Of a DNA stretch of 64,000 bases, positions 8,690-17,863 are shown piece by piece; the first letter of the stretch is position 1; each line of letters opens with the position of its first letter. The notes under the pieces were generated by a model. That model saw only the letters and a list, made by a program, of their open reading frames with translations, was not told the DNA's origin and did not search any database. This DNA is from G963676205 sp964342525 (GTDB lineage: Bacteria > Campylobacterota > Campylobacteria > Campylobacterales > Arcobacteraceae): NCBI GenBank assembly GCA_964342525.1, contig CAYFGQ010000002.1:65714-129713 (forward strand). Direction: 5' to 3'. The translations under genes were made by a program, and so were the position numbers.

Positions 8690-9915
8690 TATCTATCAAC
8701 TTCACCAAATACGATGTTTAAGTTACCAATAATAGTAACAACATCTGCCAATTGGCATCCTGGTAAAATATCTTGTAATAATCCAGTATGCCAAAAGCTT
8801 GGTGCTCTTAGTTTTAATTTATATGGGTATGGGCTTCCATCAGATTTGATAAAGAATCCTAACTCACCCTTTGGTGACTCTGTAGCCACATATATCTCAC
8901 CCTTTGGTGGTCTCATCCCTTGTGTAACTAATACAAAGTGTTGCATTAAAGAGTAGTTTTGAGTCATCATCTCCTCTTTTGAAGATGAGATATACTCTGG
9001 TGCATGAGCCATAAGCTCTGGATCACTTAACTCGTACATTGGAATAAGTTGCTCTAAGATTTTTGTAGATTCTCTCATCTCAGCCATATAACACTTATAT
9101 CTTCCATAACTATCACAAGTATCTGCAACTGGCACATCAAAATTAAGCTCAGGATAAAGACCATAAGGCATCTCACGTCTAAGATCCCATTTCACTCCAC
9201 TACCTCTAAGGGTAACACCTGTACATCCCCATGACTTTGCCATCTCTGGTGATAATACACCCACATTTTCAAGTCTCATTTTCCAAATTCTATTTTCTGT
9301 AAGAAGCCCTTCATATACTTCAATTTGTTCCCTAAGTGTCAGAATAAACTTTCTTAAATCAGGGATAAAATTATCAGGCAGATCAAGAGGAACTCCACCA
9401 ATTCTAACTGCAGAATGAGTAAGCCTAGCGCCACAATAATCTTCCATAAGATCCATTGCATATTCCCTCTCACGGAATGTATATAAAAATACACTCATAG
9501 CACCAACATCCAGTGCATGGGTAGCAAGCCAGAAAAGGTGAGAGATGATTCTATTTAATTCAAGCAACATAGTTCTTATCACTTCAGCACGTCTTGGAGC
9601 TTCAACTCCAATTAGTTTCTCAACAGCTAAAGCAAATCCATAGTTATTTGAAGTGGCAGCAATATAGTCCATTCTATCTGTTGTAGGTAAGAATTCATTA
9701 TAGATCATATTCTCACCCATCTTTTCCATACCTCTGTGAAGGTATCCAATATCGGGATAAGCTTTTACTACCTCTTCCCCTTGAAGTTCAAGTACAAGTC
9801 TAAGTTGCCCATGAGCTGAAGGGTGTTGAGGACCAAAGTTAACAACCATCGTGTTATCTTCCCTCTCAAAAGAAAGATTTTCAAAAAAAGGTTTTAATTT
9901 ATTTTTTACTTGCAT
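8689..9915 (-). CDS. nuoD: NADH-quinone oxidoreductase subunit D
   Basis: 408 residues, the full length of a stand-alone NuoD, the 49-kDa subunit that forms the quinone site with NuoB. The N-terminal NFGPQHPSAHGQLRLVLEL and the internal YLHRGMEKMGE motifs are intact, and the protein ends near IGNLNIVFGEVDR, the conserved C-terminus of the family. It is separate from NuoC (not fused as in E. coli). It starts 9 bases after the nuoC stop. Confidence 0.97.
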   Translation of the reverse strand: MQVKNKLKPFFENLSFEREDNTMVVNFGPQHPSAHGQLRLVLELQGEEVVKAYPDIGYLHRGMEKMGENMIYNEFLPTTDRMDYIAATSNNYGFALAVEKLIGVEAPRRAEVIRTMLLELNRIISHLFWLATHALDVGAMSVFLYTFREREYAMDLMEDYCGARLTHSAVRIGGVPLDLPDNFIPDLRKFILTLREQIEVYEGLLTENRIWKMRLENVGVLSPEMAKSWGCTGVTLRGSGVKWDLRREMPYGLYPELNFDVPVADTCDSYGRYKCYMAEMRESTKILEQLIPMYELSDPELMAHAPEYISSSKEEMMTQNYSLMQHFVLVTQGMRPPKGEIYVATESPKGELGFFIKSDGSPYPYKLKLRAPSFWHTGLLQDILPGCQLADVVTIIGNLNIVFGEVDR

Positions 9916-9924
9916 CGCTCTTCC

Positions 9925-10749
9925 CTACACTCTTTTATCAAGAGTTTTACTCTCATCTTCATCAAACTTAGTAACAAGTCTCTTACCAAAAAGTTTAACT
10001 CCACCCTCTTCTTGATAAGCAAGTGGAGTATTCTCAGGCTCTTTTCCATCAGTGATATCAACACCTTTTGGAACCTCATGACCAAGACGAGCAAAACGCT
10101 CAGTATCATATCTATCTACAGCTGCTGCATCTCTAATCTCTGGACCAATAACATCCCTAGCTTCTTTTCCAAAAATCTTATCAACCTCATACCAACTTGC
10201 AGCCTCATCACCTTGTAGGGGGTAAGTTTTTCTAAGTGGATAATCATACCAATCATCTGGCATAAGGATTCTTTTTGGATATGGATGGTTTTGAAGTTTT
10301 ACTCCATACATATCATACATCTCACGCTCAGAAAAATCAGCTGATCTAAATAAAGCATTAACAGACTCTATAGGCTCATCCTCTTTTATAAAAGTTTTAA
10401 TTCTGATTCTTTTATGTTTAGACGTGGAAAGCATCTCGTAAAACACTTCAAATCCACCACGCTCAGCTAAAAAGTCTATGGCACTAAGCTCAATCATAAA
10501 GTCATATTCTAAAACCTCTTTAGCGTGTTTTACTGCTTCAAAATTGTTTTTTGAATCCACATACATCACTAAATGGTCATATTCGATATATGCTTCACTT
10601 ACTGCTACTTTTTCGCTCAAGCTTTTATAGTCTTCATTGAAAACTTCATCAGTATCTACAGCTTCTTTTGGGATTTCTGGTTTTACAAAAAATCTATCAT
10701 TAAAATAAGATTTTTGTTGTACATCATTTTTAGGTGTATATTTTCTCAT
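9925..10749 (-). CDS. nuoC: NADH-quinone oxidoreductase subunit C
   Basis: 274 residues, the 30-kDa subunit of the peripheral arm. The signature segment ends FSEREMYDMYGVKLQNHPYPKRILMPDDW-like, with EREMYDMYGV at about residues 140-150 and the following Pro-rich RKTYPLQGDE. The N-terminus and the C-terminal 70 residues are extensions compared with short family members. The start overlaps the nuoB stop by one base. Confidence 0.95.
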   Translation of the reverse strand: MRKYTPKNDVQQKSYFNDRFFVKPEIPKEAVDTDEVFNEDYKSLSEKVAVSEAYIEYDHLVMYVDSKNNFEAVKHAKEVLEYDFMIELSAIDFLAERGGFEVFYEMLSTSKHKRIRIKTFIKEDEPIESVNALFRSADFSEREMYDMYGVKLQNHPYPKRILMPDDWYDYPLRKTYPLQGDEAASWYEVDKIFGKEARDVIGPEIRDAAAVDRYDTERFARLGHEVPKGVDITDGKEPENTPLAYQEEGGVKLFGKRLVTKFDEDESKTLDKRV

Positions 10750-11258
10750 TACACTAACCTCTTTGGTTTTACTTTTCTAAAAATAGACTCTCTTCTTATC
10801 TTTTTTTGTAACATCATAAGTGCATATTGTAAAGTCTCTGGTCTTGGGGCACATCCTGGAAGATAAATATCTACAGGTACAACCCTATCTGCACCTTGAA
10901 CTGTTGCATAGGTATTAAACATACCTCCAGTATTTGCACATGATCCCATTGATATTACCCATTTTGGATCTGGCATTTGATCATAAAGTCTTCTCATAAA
11001 TTCAGCGTGTTTTTTTGTCAACGTTCCAGCAATCACTAAAACATCTGCTTGTCTTGGAGATGCTCTAAAGATAGTACCAAATCTATCAAAGTCATATCTT
11101 GCAGCACCTGTTGCCATCATCTCAATAGCACAACAGGCAAGTCCATAAGTAAGTGGCCATAAAGAGTTAGATCTACCAAAGTTTACAATCTTATCAACCG
11201 TAGTAAGGGCAATTGGTGCTCCCCCATCTGCTAAATAGTTTACTTTATGCTGTGCCAT
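10749..11258 (-). CDS. nuoB: NADH-quinone oxidoreductase subunit B
   Basis: 169 residues. NuoB carries the N2 [4Fe-4S] cluster that reduces quinone. The ligands are visible as the paired cysteines in YGLACCAIEMMATG, the cysteine in SMGSCANTGGMF and that in LPGCAPRPETLQ. Its first 19 bases overlap the end of nuoA in another frame, and its stop overlaps the nuoC start, so the order A-B-C-D is tightly coupled. Confidence 0.97.
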   Translation of the reverse strand: MAQHKVNYLADGGAPIALTTVDKIVNFGRSNSLWPLTYGLACCAIEMMATGAARYDFDRFGTIFRASPRQADVLVIAGTLTKKHAEFMRRLYDQMPDPKWVISMGSCANTGGMFNTYATVQGADRVVPVDIYLPGCAPRPETLQYALMMLQKKIRRESIFRKVKPKRLV

Positions 11259-11629
11259 TCAAGCGCTCCTTTTTTCCATGCGTATATGAAACCAATTGTT
11301 AAAAGTAAAATAAATAGGATCATCTCAATAAATCCAAACCATCCTAATACTTTAAAATCAACTGCCCATGGAAACATAAATACAATCTCCACATCAAATA
11401 AGATAAATAAAAGTGCCATTAGATAAAACTGAGCCGAAACAGTATTTGGCTGTTTTGTTACCTCTGGTCCACATTCATAGATTGTACTTTTAAGTTTTTC
11501 TGTATCTAGTCTTGCGATTTTTCTACTTACATATCTTGCTAAGGCTGTTGTGCCTAAAAATGCAGCAAATGTAAATACGAACATCACAAAAACACCAAAG
11601 TACGGGTGTGAAAAGTCCATATGGGTCAT
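11240..11629 (-). CDS. nuoA: NADH-quinone oxidoreductase subunit A
   Basis: 129 residues with three transmembrane helices; NuoA (ND3) sits beside the quinone chamber. The conserved loop YECGPEVTKQPNT and the following FYLMALLFILFDVEIVFMFPWAV are family hallmarks. It is the first gene of the operon, with a strong AAGGAGAAG ribosome site directly before the ATG at 11629. It overlaps nuoB by 19 bases. Confidence 0.96.
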   Translation of the reverse strand: MTHMDFSHPYFGVFVMFVFTFAAFLGTTALARYVSRKIARLDTEKLKSTIYECGPEVTKQPNTVSAQFYLMALLFILFDVEIVFMFPWAVDFKVLGWFGFIEMILFILLLTIGFIYAWKKGALEWHSIK

Positions 11630-12031
11630 AACTTCTCCTTAAATTTTTTCAATATTCATTCTAGTAAATAGTTAAAATATAAAATCTGTATATAAACAAT
11701 TTTGCATAAATAATTTGTATAAACTATCTTATTAGCATAATTTGTACCATTAAGCTTAAACCTTAGCTATATAGCTTTAAAAATGGGAATTTTACTCCAA
11801 AAATATAAGGCATAACTTATACGGTTGAGATATTATTTATATTTTATATTAGTATTACACTGTGTCAAATCGATACTATGCGCGTAATTATAGTAGATAT
11901 AATATCTAAGTGTTAGTAAATGGTAACTTAGAAGTAAATTAATTGTTTAAATCATTCCTTAAGTACGGAGCAAAAGAAACAAAAAATACTTGATGTGTGT
12001 AGTAAAGTTACAATAATGTAATGGTTCTACA
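11630..12031. promoter_or_regulatory. intergenic region carrying the nuo promoter side
   Basis: About 400 bases of very AT-rich DNA between nuoA and the phoR-like gene. Both flanking genes are on the minus strand, so this stretch must hold the start region of the nuo transcript. I see several AT-rich -10-like words but cannot choose one. There is no convincing ORF. Short palindromes occur near 11871-11912 (TACTAT/ATAGTA and AGATATAATATCT). Confidence 0.4.
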
Positions 12032-12038
12032 TTATTGT
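12010..12038 (-). terminator. hairpin at the 3' end of the phoR-like gene
   Basis: ACAATAATGTA (12010-12020) and TACATTATTGT (12028-12038) form a perfect 11-bp stem overlapping the stop codon of the kinase gene. There is no strong T-run after it on the minus strand, so it may be an mRNA-end stabiliser rather than a classical intrinsic terminator. Confidence 0.45.
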
Positions 12039-13411
12039 AGCTTAATTATAAAGACAGAGCCCTCATTCTCGGTACTTTGGATCTCTAATTTAAAGTCATG
12101 GATATTTAAAATATTGCTTACTATAGATAACCCAAGCCCTAAAGAGTTATCCCAACCATTTGAAGAAACCCTATAAAATTTAGAGGTTATTTTAGAGATA
12201 TTTTTTTCATCAATCCCTATACCTTTATCATGAACTTCTATAGAGTCATTTGTAATTTTTACTTCAACTTTATCTTCAGAATATTTTAGGGCATTTTCTA
12301 TTAGATTTAAAATAGCAATAGAAAGAAGAGTATCATCAGCTTTTATACTAAGATTTTCACCCTCTACTTCCACTTCCCTATTGGTATATTTATCTTGTAA
12401 ATCACTTGCACACTGTAACGCAATCTTTTTCACATCACAATCTACAAGGTTTTTATTTTGTTTACCCTCATCTAGCTTCATAGATAATCTAAGTCTATCT
12501 ATCATATTAGTAAGCCTCTGAGAGTTTGAAGAAATTTTTTGTAAAAACTTATCCCTAATTTTTTCATTGATATCTTTATCTTCTAAAATTGTTTGAGAAT
12601 AGCCTGTGATCACTGAGATAGGATTTTTAAACTCATGGGAGATAGCTGAGATAATATTATCTTTTTGTTGGTTTGAGGCTTTTAGTTTTGCTGTATATTT
12701 TGCTTTTTGTTTATCTTTTTTTGCTAAGGCTTTTGATACTTTTGATAAAAGTTTTGTGATCTCATAAAACTCAATTGAATAGGTTGAAGAGATTGTATAA
12801 TCTTTTCTTTGTTTTGATAGTTTTGTTAAAAACTCTAAAATTAGATCTGTTTGATTGGATACATTTTTAGATATTCTAAAACTGATATAAAATAATATAC
12901 CTAAAAATATTGCAAAAATAAAAGACATCTGAATCACAAGATAGATAAACTCTTGTTTTAATTTATCCATATCCTTTGCAACTCTAATATAATACTCTTT
13001 TCCAGATATTTGAAACTTTTTAGCCACATATAAAAGATCTTTTTCTACTGTATTTGAGTATCTTATTATAGAGCCATATTCTTGGTATTTTGCTTGGATA
13101 ACCTCTGCACGATTTGCATGGTTATCCATAGTAGTTATATCTTCATCACTCTCCCCTAAAACTAAACCATTGGCATCTATAATAGTAACACGGGAATTGA
13201 TCATGGATTTGATTTTTTGGGATAGGAAGTTTAAATTTTCGGAAGCTTCTATACTTAAAGAGATGATTTGTGTTTGGTGTATAAGTTCACCCCTCATCTC
13301 ATCAGTAAATACATTTTTCATCCAAAAATATATAAAGATAACAGATATTAAGAATATAGATAAAAATACCCAGATAAATTTACGTAAAAATATTTGATGA
13401 AGTTTTAACAA
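12032..13411 (-). CDS. phoR: sensor histidine kinase, PhoR-like
   Basis: 459 residues. Two transmembrane helices (about 10-30 and 160-182) flank a periplasmic sensor of roughly 130 residues. HisKA follows with the phospho-acceptor histidine in AISHEFKNPIS (about residue 258), then a HATPase domain with N box IENALKYSE, G1 DKGIGID and G2 LGLGLS. It overlaps the regulator gene by 7 bases and lies at the end of a pst-phoU-phoB-like operon, so its likely role is sensing phosphate limitation. The family assignment is certain; the phosphate role rests on context. Confidence 0.75.
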   Translation of the reverse strand: MLKLHQIFLRKFIWVFLSIFLISVIFIYFWMKNVFTDEMRGELIHQTQIISLSIEASENLNFLSQKIKSMINSRVTIIDANGLVLGESDEDITTMDNHANRAEVIQAKYQEYGSIIRYSNTVEKDLLYVAKKFQISGKEYYIRVAKDMDKLKQEFIYLVIQMSFIFAIFLGILFYISFRISKNVSNQTDLILEFLTKLSKQRKDYTISSTYSIEFYEITKLLSKVSKALAKKDKQKAKYTAKLKASNQQKDNIISAISHEFKNPISVITGYSQTILEDKDINEKIRDKFLQKISSNSQRLTNMIDRLRLSMKLDEGKQNKNLVDCDVKKIALQCASDLQDKYTNREVEVEGENLSIKADDTLLSIAILNLIENALKYSEDKVEVKITNDSIEVHDKGIGIDEKNISKITSKFYRVSSNGWDNSLGLGLSIVSNILNIHDFKLEIQSTENEGSVFIIKLQ

Positions 13412-14073
13412 AAGATATAACCCTCACCACGTACAGATTTGATATACTCTTTTTTAGCATCTGGATCGATTTTTTCTTTTAATCTTTTTATGGCAACATT
13501 AACTGTTTTTGATTTTTTCTCAATAGAATCTTCCCAAACATTTTCAAGTAAATGCTCACGAGAAAGTAAAATATCTCTATTTTTTAAAAACTCTAATAAT
13601 AGATCATGTTCAAGGTGAGTAAGGTGTACATCTTGCCCTTCTATCTTAAACTTTTTATTTTTTCTATTATATTCAATATCTTTATATCTTAAAAGATCAA
13701 CCTTAGCAGATGTTCTTTTTATCACTGCATTTACCCTAGCTTTTAACTCTTCTAGATTGAAAGGTTTAGTGATATAATCATCACCACCCCTTTTAAATCC
13801 TTCAATAATATCATCATTGCTATCTTTTGCTGTAATATAGATCACTGGTTGATCATACCCCATTTGTCTAAGACCATTTATATAAACACTCCCTTCTGTT
13901 CCTGGAAGGTTTCTATCCATTAAAATAAGATCAATATCCTCTTCATCAAGGATCTGTCTTACATTTGATGTATTTACACAACCAATAACTTCAAAGTCAT
14001 CTTTTGTAAGGGTATATTCTAAAAGTTCTAAAATATCAACTTCATCTTCTACTATTAATATTGTTTTTTCCAT
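13405..14073 (-). CDS. phoB: OmpR/PhoB-family response regulator
   Basis: 222 residues. A receiver domain with the phospho-acceptor aspartate in LILMDRNLPG (about residue 53) and lysine in YITKPFNLEEL is followed by a winged-helix domain ending in KSVRGEGYIF, the classic PhoB/OmpR C-terminus. It lies 60 bases after phoU and overlaps the kinase gene, so it is probably the PhoB of this cell, controlling the upstream pst genes. A repeat that fits a Pho box lies before pstC. Confidence 0.78.
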   Translation of the reverse strand: MEKTILIVEDEVDILELLEYTLTKDDFEVIGCVNTSNVRQILDEEDIDLILMDRNLPGTEGSVYINGLRQMGYDQPVIYITAKDSNDDIIEGFKRGGDDYITKPFNLEELKARVNAVIKRTSAKVDLLRYKDIEYNRKNKKFKIEGQDVHLTHLEHDLLLEFLKNRDILLSREHLLENVWEDSIEKKSKTVNVAIKRLKEKIDPDAKKEYIKSVRGEGYIFC

Positions 14074-14133
14074 AAATTATTTTATCCTATAGCAAATTAA
14101 ATTAGGACTAGTTATTTAGATTACTAGTTTTTA

Positions 14134-14793
14134 TTACAGCTGATGTAATTCCCCACCAACTTTTGAATATAAAAGTAATGATGCAATTCCAAGTGCTCTA
14201 TCAGCTATTTTTTCACTTTTTCTAAGAGCACCAAGCATCTCATGAATCTTTTTAAACTCTGTACCACTTTTATCTTTTAATAAATCTTTTTCAATTAAAT
14301 CATACATATCATCTGTTTTGTTTTCATTGATAAGTACTTTATTATAGATATCCCTTGATTCATCAATACAATCTGTACAGATCATATCATATGCACCTGT
14401 TAAAGCTTTTAGGGTAGCTTTTTGCATAGGGATAGCATACTCTTTTACAACCTTAAGATCAATATCTTCACATACCTCTTTAAAACCATTGATAAAGTTT
14501 CTTGTATTATATGAAGCTCTTAATATCTCATTTGTGATCTTTAAAAATGATACAAGCTCTCTTAAATCTTTTGCTTCTGGTTGGTGCAGTGCTAAAGTTG
14601 CTATTGTTTCATTATCAACATTTGAAGTTTTTTTACTCATATTTGTAACAAACTTCTTAGCATCTTCAATCTTTTTCTTATCACAATCATCAAGTGATTT
14701 TAATACAACCTTATTTGCATCAATAAGACCTTGAAGAAGCTTCTTAATCTTTTCTCTTATCTCTACTTGCTTCTCTTCATAATTTTTTAACAT
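14134..14793 (-). CDS. phoU: phosphate signalling protein PhoU
   Basis: 219 residues, all-helical, with the PhoU-type metal-binding pattern E/DxxxD in each repeat (for example ASYNTRNFINGF and KSEKIADRALGI). PhoU links PstSCAB transport activity to PhoR and keeps the regulon off when phosphate is plentiful. Its start overlaps the pstB stop by one base, which ties its production to that of the transporter ATPase. Confidence 0.88.
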   Translation of the reverse strand: MLKNYEEKQVEIREKIKKLLQGLIDANKVVLKSLDDCDKKKIEDAKKFVTNMSKKTSNVDNETIATLALHQPEAKDLRELVSFLKITNEILRASYNTRNFINGFKEVCEDIDLKVVKEYAIPMQKATLKALTGAYDMICTDCIDESRDIYNKVLINENKTDDMYDLIEKDLLKDKSGTEFKKIHEMLGALRKSEKIADRALGIASLLLYSKVGGELHQL

Positions 14794-15560
14794 TATCCAA
14801 ACCTTCCTGTAATATAATCTTCTGTTTTTTTCTCTTTTGGATTGATGAAAATAGTCTCAGTTTCATCATATTCTATTAGATCACCTAAGTGGAAAAATGC
14901 TGTATAATCAGCAATTCTTGCAGCTTGTTGCATATTGTGTGTAACTGTTACGATTGTATATTTCTTTTTAAGCTCTAGCATAAGTGCTTCAATCTTTTCT
15001 GTAGAGATTGGATCAAGTGCTGATGTTGGTTCATCCATTAAAATCACATCTGGTTTAACCGCAACTGTTCTAGCAATACAAAGTCTTTGTTGTTGACCAC
15101 CGGAAAGACCTGTTCCGGGTTGTTGTAAGATATCTTTTACCTCATCCCAAATACCAGCTGAAATTAATGACTTTTCAACAAGCTCATCACACTCACTTCC
15201 TTTTTTTACAATCCCATGCTTAAGTGGTGCATATGCTACATTTTCATAAATAGATTTTGGAAATGGATTTGGTTGTTGAAATACCATACCAATTCTTTTT
15301 CTTACACTTACCTCATCAACATCTTTATCATAAATATTTTTACCATCGATAATAACATCACCTTCAATTCTTGCACTACTTACAAGGTCATTCATTCTAT
15401 TTAAACATCTAAGATAAGTTGATTTACCACATCCTGATGGTCCAATAAGTGCTGTAACTTTATTTTCATAAATCTCTAAGTTTAAATCATGAAGTGCATG
15501 TTTTTGCCCATACCAAAGATTTAAATTTTTTGTATTAATTTTTACTTTATTTTTGCTCAT
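14793..15560 (-). CDS. pstB: phosphate ABC transporter ATP-binding protein
   Basis: 255 residues, the standard PstB length. Walker A is GPSGCGKST (about residue 37), the Q-loop is in VFQQPNPFPKSIYENVAY, the signature is LSGGQQQRLCIAR, Walker B is VILMDEPTSALDP and the switch histidine is in VTHNMQQA. The FQQPNPFP segment is specific for phosphate importers. It lies between pstA and phoU. Confidence 0.96.
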   Translation of the reverse strand: MSKNKVKINTKNLNLWYGQKHALHDLNLEIYENKVTALIGPSGCGKSTYLRCLNRMNDLVSSARIEGDVIIDGKNIYDKDVDEVSVRKRIGMVFQQPNPFPKSIYENVAYAPLKHGIVKKGSECDELVEKSLISAGIWDEVKDILQQPGTGLSGGQQQRLCIARTVAVKPDVILMDEPTSALDPISTEKIEALMLELKKKYTIVTVTHNMQQAARIADYTAFFHLGDLIEYDETETIFINPKEKKTEDYITGRFG

Positions 15561-15584
15561 TATATTATATTCCTCTTTCTCTTT

Positions 15585-16760
15585 TTACCATTTTGTTTCA
15601 AATTTATGTCTAAGATATACAGCTAACGCATTTAATGAAATAAGTACAGATAATAGTACTAAAATCGCGGCTGCTGTTCTTTCTATATATGCAATCTCTG
15701 GACGACCTGCAAATGTAAAGATTTGCGCTGGCATTACAGTTGCTGCGTCTAAAATAGATCCTGGTGCATCTGGGATAAATGCAATCATACCTACAATGAT
15801 AAGTGGTGCAGTTTCACCCATCGCTTGTGCCATACCAATAATAGATCCTGTCATAATTCCTGGGAAAGCTAAAGGTAAAACGTGATCCCTTACAACTTGA
15901 ATCTTTGTAAGACCAAGTCCATATGCAGCTTGTCTAATACTTGCAGGAACTGATCTAAGTGCCGCCCTTGAACTTACCACGATAATTGGTAGTGTCATAA
16001 GTGCTAAAGTAAGTCCCCCTACTACAGCTGATGATCTAGGTAATCCAAATAAATTAATAAATATGGCAAGACCAAGTAAACCAAATACGATAGATGGGAT
16101 TGCTGCTAGGTTATTAATATTTACCTCAATTAATTGGGTAAATTTGTTATCAGGTGCAAACTCTTCAAGATAAACTGCCGTTGCAACACCAATAGGAAAA
16201 GCAACTGATAAAGTTACAATTAGTGTAAAAATCGTACCAATTGCAGCAGAATAGATACCTGAATTCTCTGGAATTAATGAATCCCCTGTTGTAAAGAAGA
16301 TAGTATTAAATCTTGTTTCAACTCTATCTTGCTCAATTAACTCTTTTAAAAGTGCTAAATCTTTAGATTTTAATTTATACTTATGCTCTTTTACATACAT
16401 ATCTGCTTGATCATCCGCTAAAGCCCATACAAGTTGAGTAGTTCCCATAATCTCTGGATTTGCTTCAACATGTTTTGGAATCTCTCTAAACCAAGCCCTA
16501 CTCAGTAGTCTTCTATATTTTCTATCTACAGCTGCTCTTGTAGATTTTACAGTTTTCTCATTGTACGTTACTTCAACTTGAATATACGTTTGTTTAAATG
16601 CTGGTGTACCTTTAGAGATCATATCTGTTAAGAAGATCACTAAAAAGAATAAAGATACAACAAGTGAAGCTAAAGCAAAACCTTTAAATATCTTTGCTTT
16701 TGTATGTCTACTTTTTAAAGTAGGATCATAAAATATATTTTGTTCTTTGTTTTTTTCCAT
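15585..16760 (-). CDS. pstA: phosphate ABC transporter permease PstA
   Basis: 391 residues, longer than the common 280-300 because a roughly 130-residue periplasmic domain (about 50-175) is inserted after the first transmembrane helix; similar long PstA proteins are known with a DUF3333-type N-terminal part. The core permease has five further helices and the coupling loop around LGLTKIQVVRDHVLPLAFPG, which contacts PstB. The start codon overlaps the pstC stop by one base. Confidence 0.92.
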   Translation of the reverse strand: MEKNKEQNIFYDPTLKSRHTKAKIFKGFALASLVVSLFFLVIFLTDMISKGTPAFKQTYIQVEVTYNEKTVKSTRAAVDRKYRRLLSRAWFREIPKHVEANPEIMGTTQLVWALADDQADMYVKEHKYKLKSKDLALLKELIEQDRVETRFNTIFFTTGDSLIPENSGIYSAAIGTIFTLIVTLSVAFPIGVATAVYLEEFAPDNKFTQLIEVNINNLAAIPSIVFGLLGLAIFINLFGLPRSSAVVGGLTLALMTLPIIVVSSRAALRSVPASIRQAAYGLGLTKIQVVRDHVLPLAFPGIMTGSIIGMAQAMGETAPLIIVGMIAFIPDAPGSILDAATVMPAQIFTFAGRPEIAYIERTAAAILVLLSVLISLNALAVYLRHKFETKW

Positions 16761-17710
16761 TATAAATTACTCATCTTATATTTTTCTTTGAATTTTCTAA
16801 TCATCGTAACTGAAACGATATTTAGAATTAGTGTTACTACAAATAGTACTAAACCTAAAGCAAAGGCACTTAATGTATCTGGAGAGTTAAACTCAAAGTC
16901 TCCTGTCAGTGCTGTTACGATTTGTACTGTAACCGTTGTCATATCTTCAAGTGGATTTAAAGATAATTTATTTGCATTCATACCAGCTGCCATAACAACA
17001 ATCATAGTCTCACCAAGAGCCTTAGATACAGCTAGAAGTGAAGCTGAAATAATTCCCGGCATAGCTGATGGAAGTACGATGTTTTTAATTGTCTCAGCCT
17101 TAGTCATACCAAGTGCTAAAGATCCTTTTCTCATACTATCAGGAACAGCAGAGATAACATCATCACTAAGTGAAGAGATAACAGGGATGATCATAATACC
17201 CATAACCACACCTGAAGCAAGTGCAGAGTTAAAGGATGCATCTAAACCTATTGCTTCACAAGCATGTACAATAAATGGTGCCACAGTAATAGCAGCAAAG
17301 AAACCATATACAACTGTAGGGATACCTGCTAAGATTTCAAGTATAGGTTTAATAATAGCTCTTCCCCTATCACTTGCATATTCACTCATATAAATAGCAG
17401 AAAACAATCCTACAGGAATAGCAACAGCCATAGCAATAAAAGTAATTACAAATGTACCAACAAAGATTGGCATTGCACCAAACTTACTATCAGGAGTTCC
17501 TGGACTCCATTCTGTTCCCGTTAAGAAATAGAAAAAACTTCTTAACTTAAAAAATTCAATTGCTTCAAATAGAATTGAAAAAAGGATACCAAAAGTTGTA
17601 AGGATTGAGATAGCAGCAGCACTTATCAATAATCCTTTGATGATATTCTCTTTCATCTGCATCGCTTTGTTTTTTGAAGCAAACACTTGATTTTGTGTGT
17701 TCTTAGCCAA
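16760..17710 (-). CDS. pstC: phosphate ABC transporter permease PstC
   Basis: About 316 residues with six transmembrane helices and the PstC coupling motif LGMTKAETIKNIVLPSAMPG. I place the start at the TTG at 17710 because AAGGAAC lies 6 bases upstream; an open frame continues to a TTG at 17743, but that codon has no ribosome site and lies next to the promoter repeats. PstC and PstA form the membrane channel. No pstS-like periplasmic binding protein gene is present on either side. Confidence 0.9.
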   Translation of the reverse strand: MAKNTQNQVFASKNKAMQMKENIIKGLLISAAAISILTTFGILFSILFEAIEFFKLRSFFYFLTGTEWSPGTPDSKFGAMPIFVGTFVITFIAMAVAIPVGLFSAIYMSEYASDRGRAIIKPILEILAGIPTVVYGFFAAITVAPFIVHACEAIGLDASFNSALASGVVMGIMIIPVISSLSDDVISAVPDSMRKGSLALGMTKAETIKNIVLPSAMPGIISASLLAVSKALGETMIVVMAAGMNANKLSLNPLEDMTTVTVQIVTALTGDFEFNSPDTLSAFALGLVLFVVTLILNIVSVTMIRKFKEKYKMSNL

Positions 17711-17746
17711 AGATTGTTCCTTTGTGTTCTTAAAATAAGTCAAGAT

Positions 17747-17778
17747 TTTACAGTTATCTAATTACAACTTGGTTACAA
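17747..17778 (-). promoter_or_regulatory. candidate Pho box before pstC
   Basis: On the minus strand TTGTAAC (17778-17772) and TTGTAAT (17767-17761) are direct repeats with an 11-base period, the geometry of a PhoB site (7-base repeat plus 4-base spacer). A third related word, CTGTAAA, follows at 17753-17747. The position directly before pstC and the presence of a phoB-like gene in the operon support the call; the repeat sequence itself differs from the E. coli consensus. Confidence 0.5.
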
Positions 17779-17835
17779 AGAATAACATGTATATTTTTTA
17801 TGCAGTAAAACACTCAACAAGTCCCATAAAATGGC

Positions 17836-17841
17836 TATAAT
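17836..17841 (+). promoter_or_regulatory. -10 element for the 17864 gene
   Basis: A perfect TATAAT lies 22 bases before the ATG at 17864, which is preceded by AAAAAGGA. The predicted transcription start would fall near 17848. A longer reading frame beginning at 17831 would start upstream of this box and is therefore unlikely. Confidence 0.5.
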
Positions 17842-17863
17842 TCGAGCAAAAAAAAGGATATAT

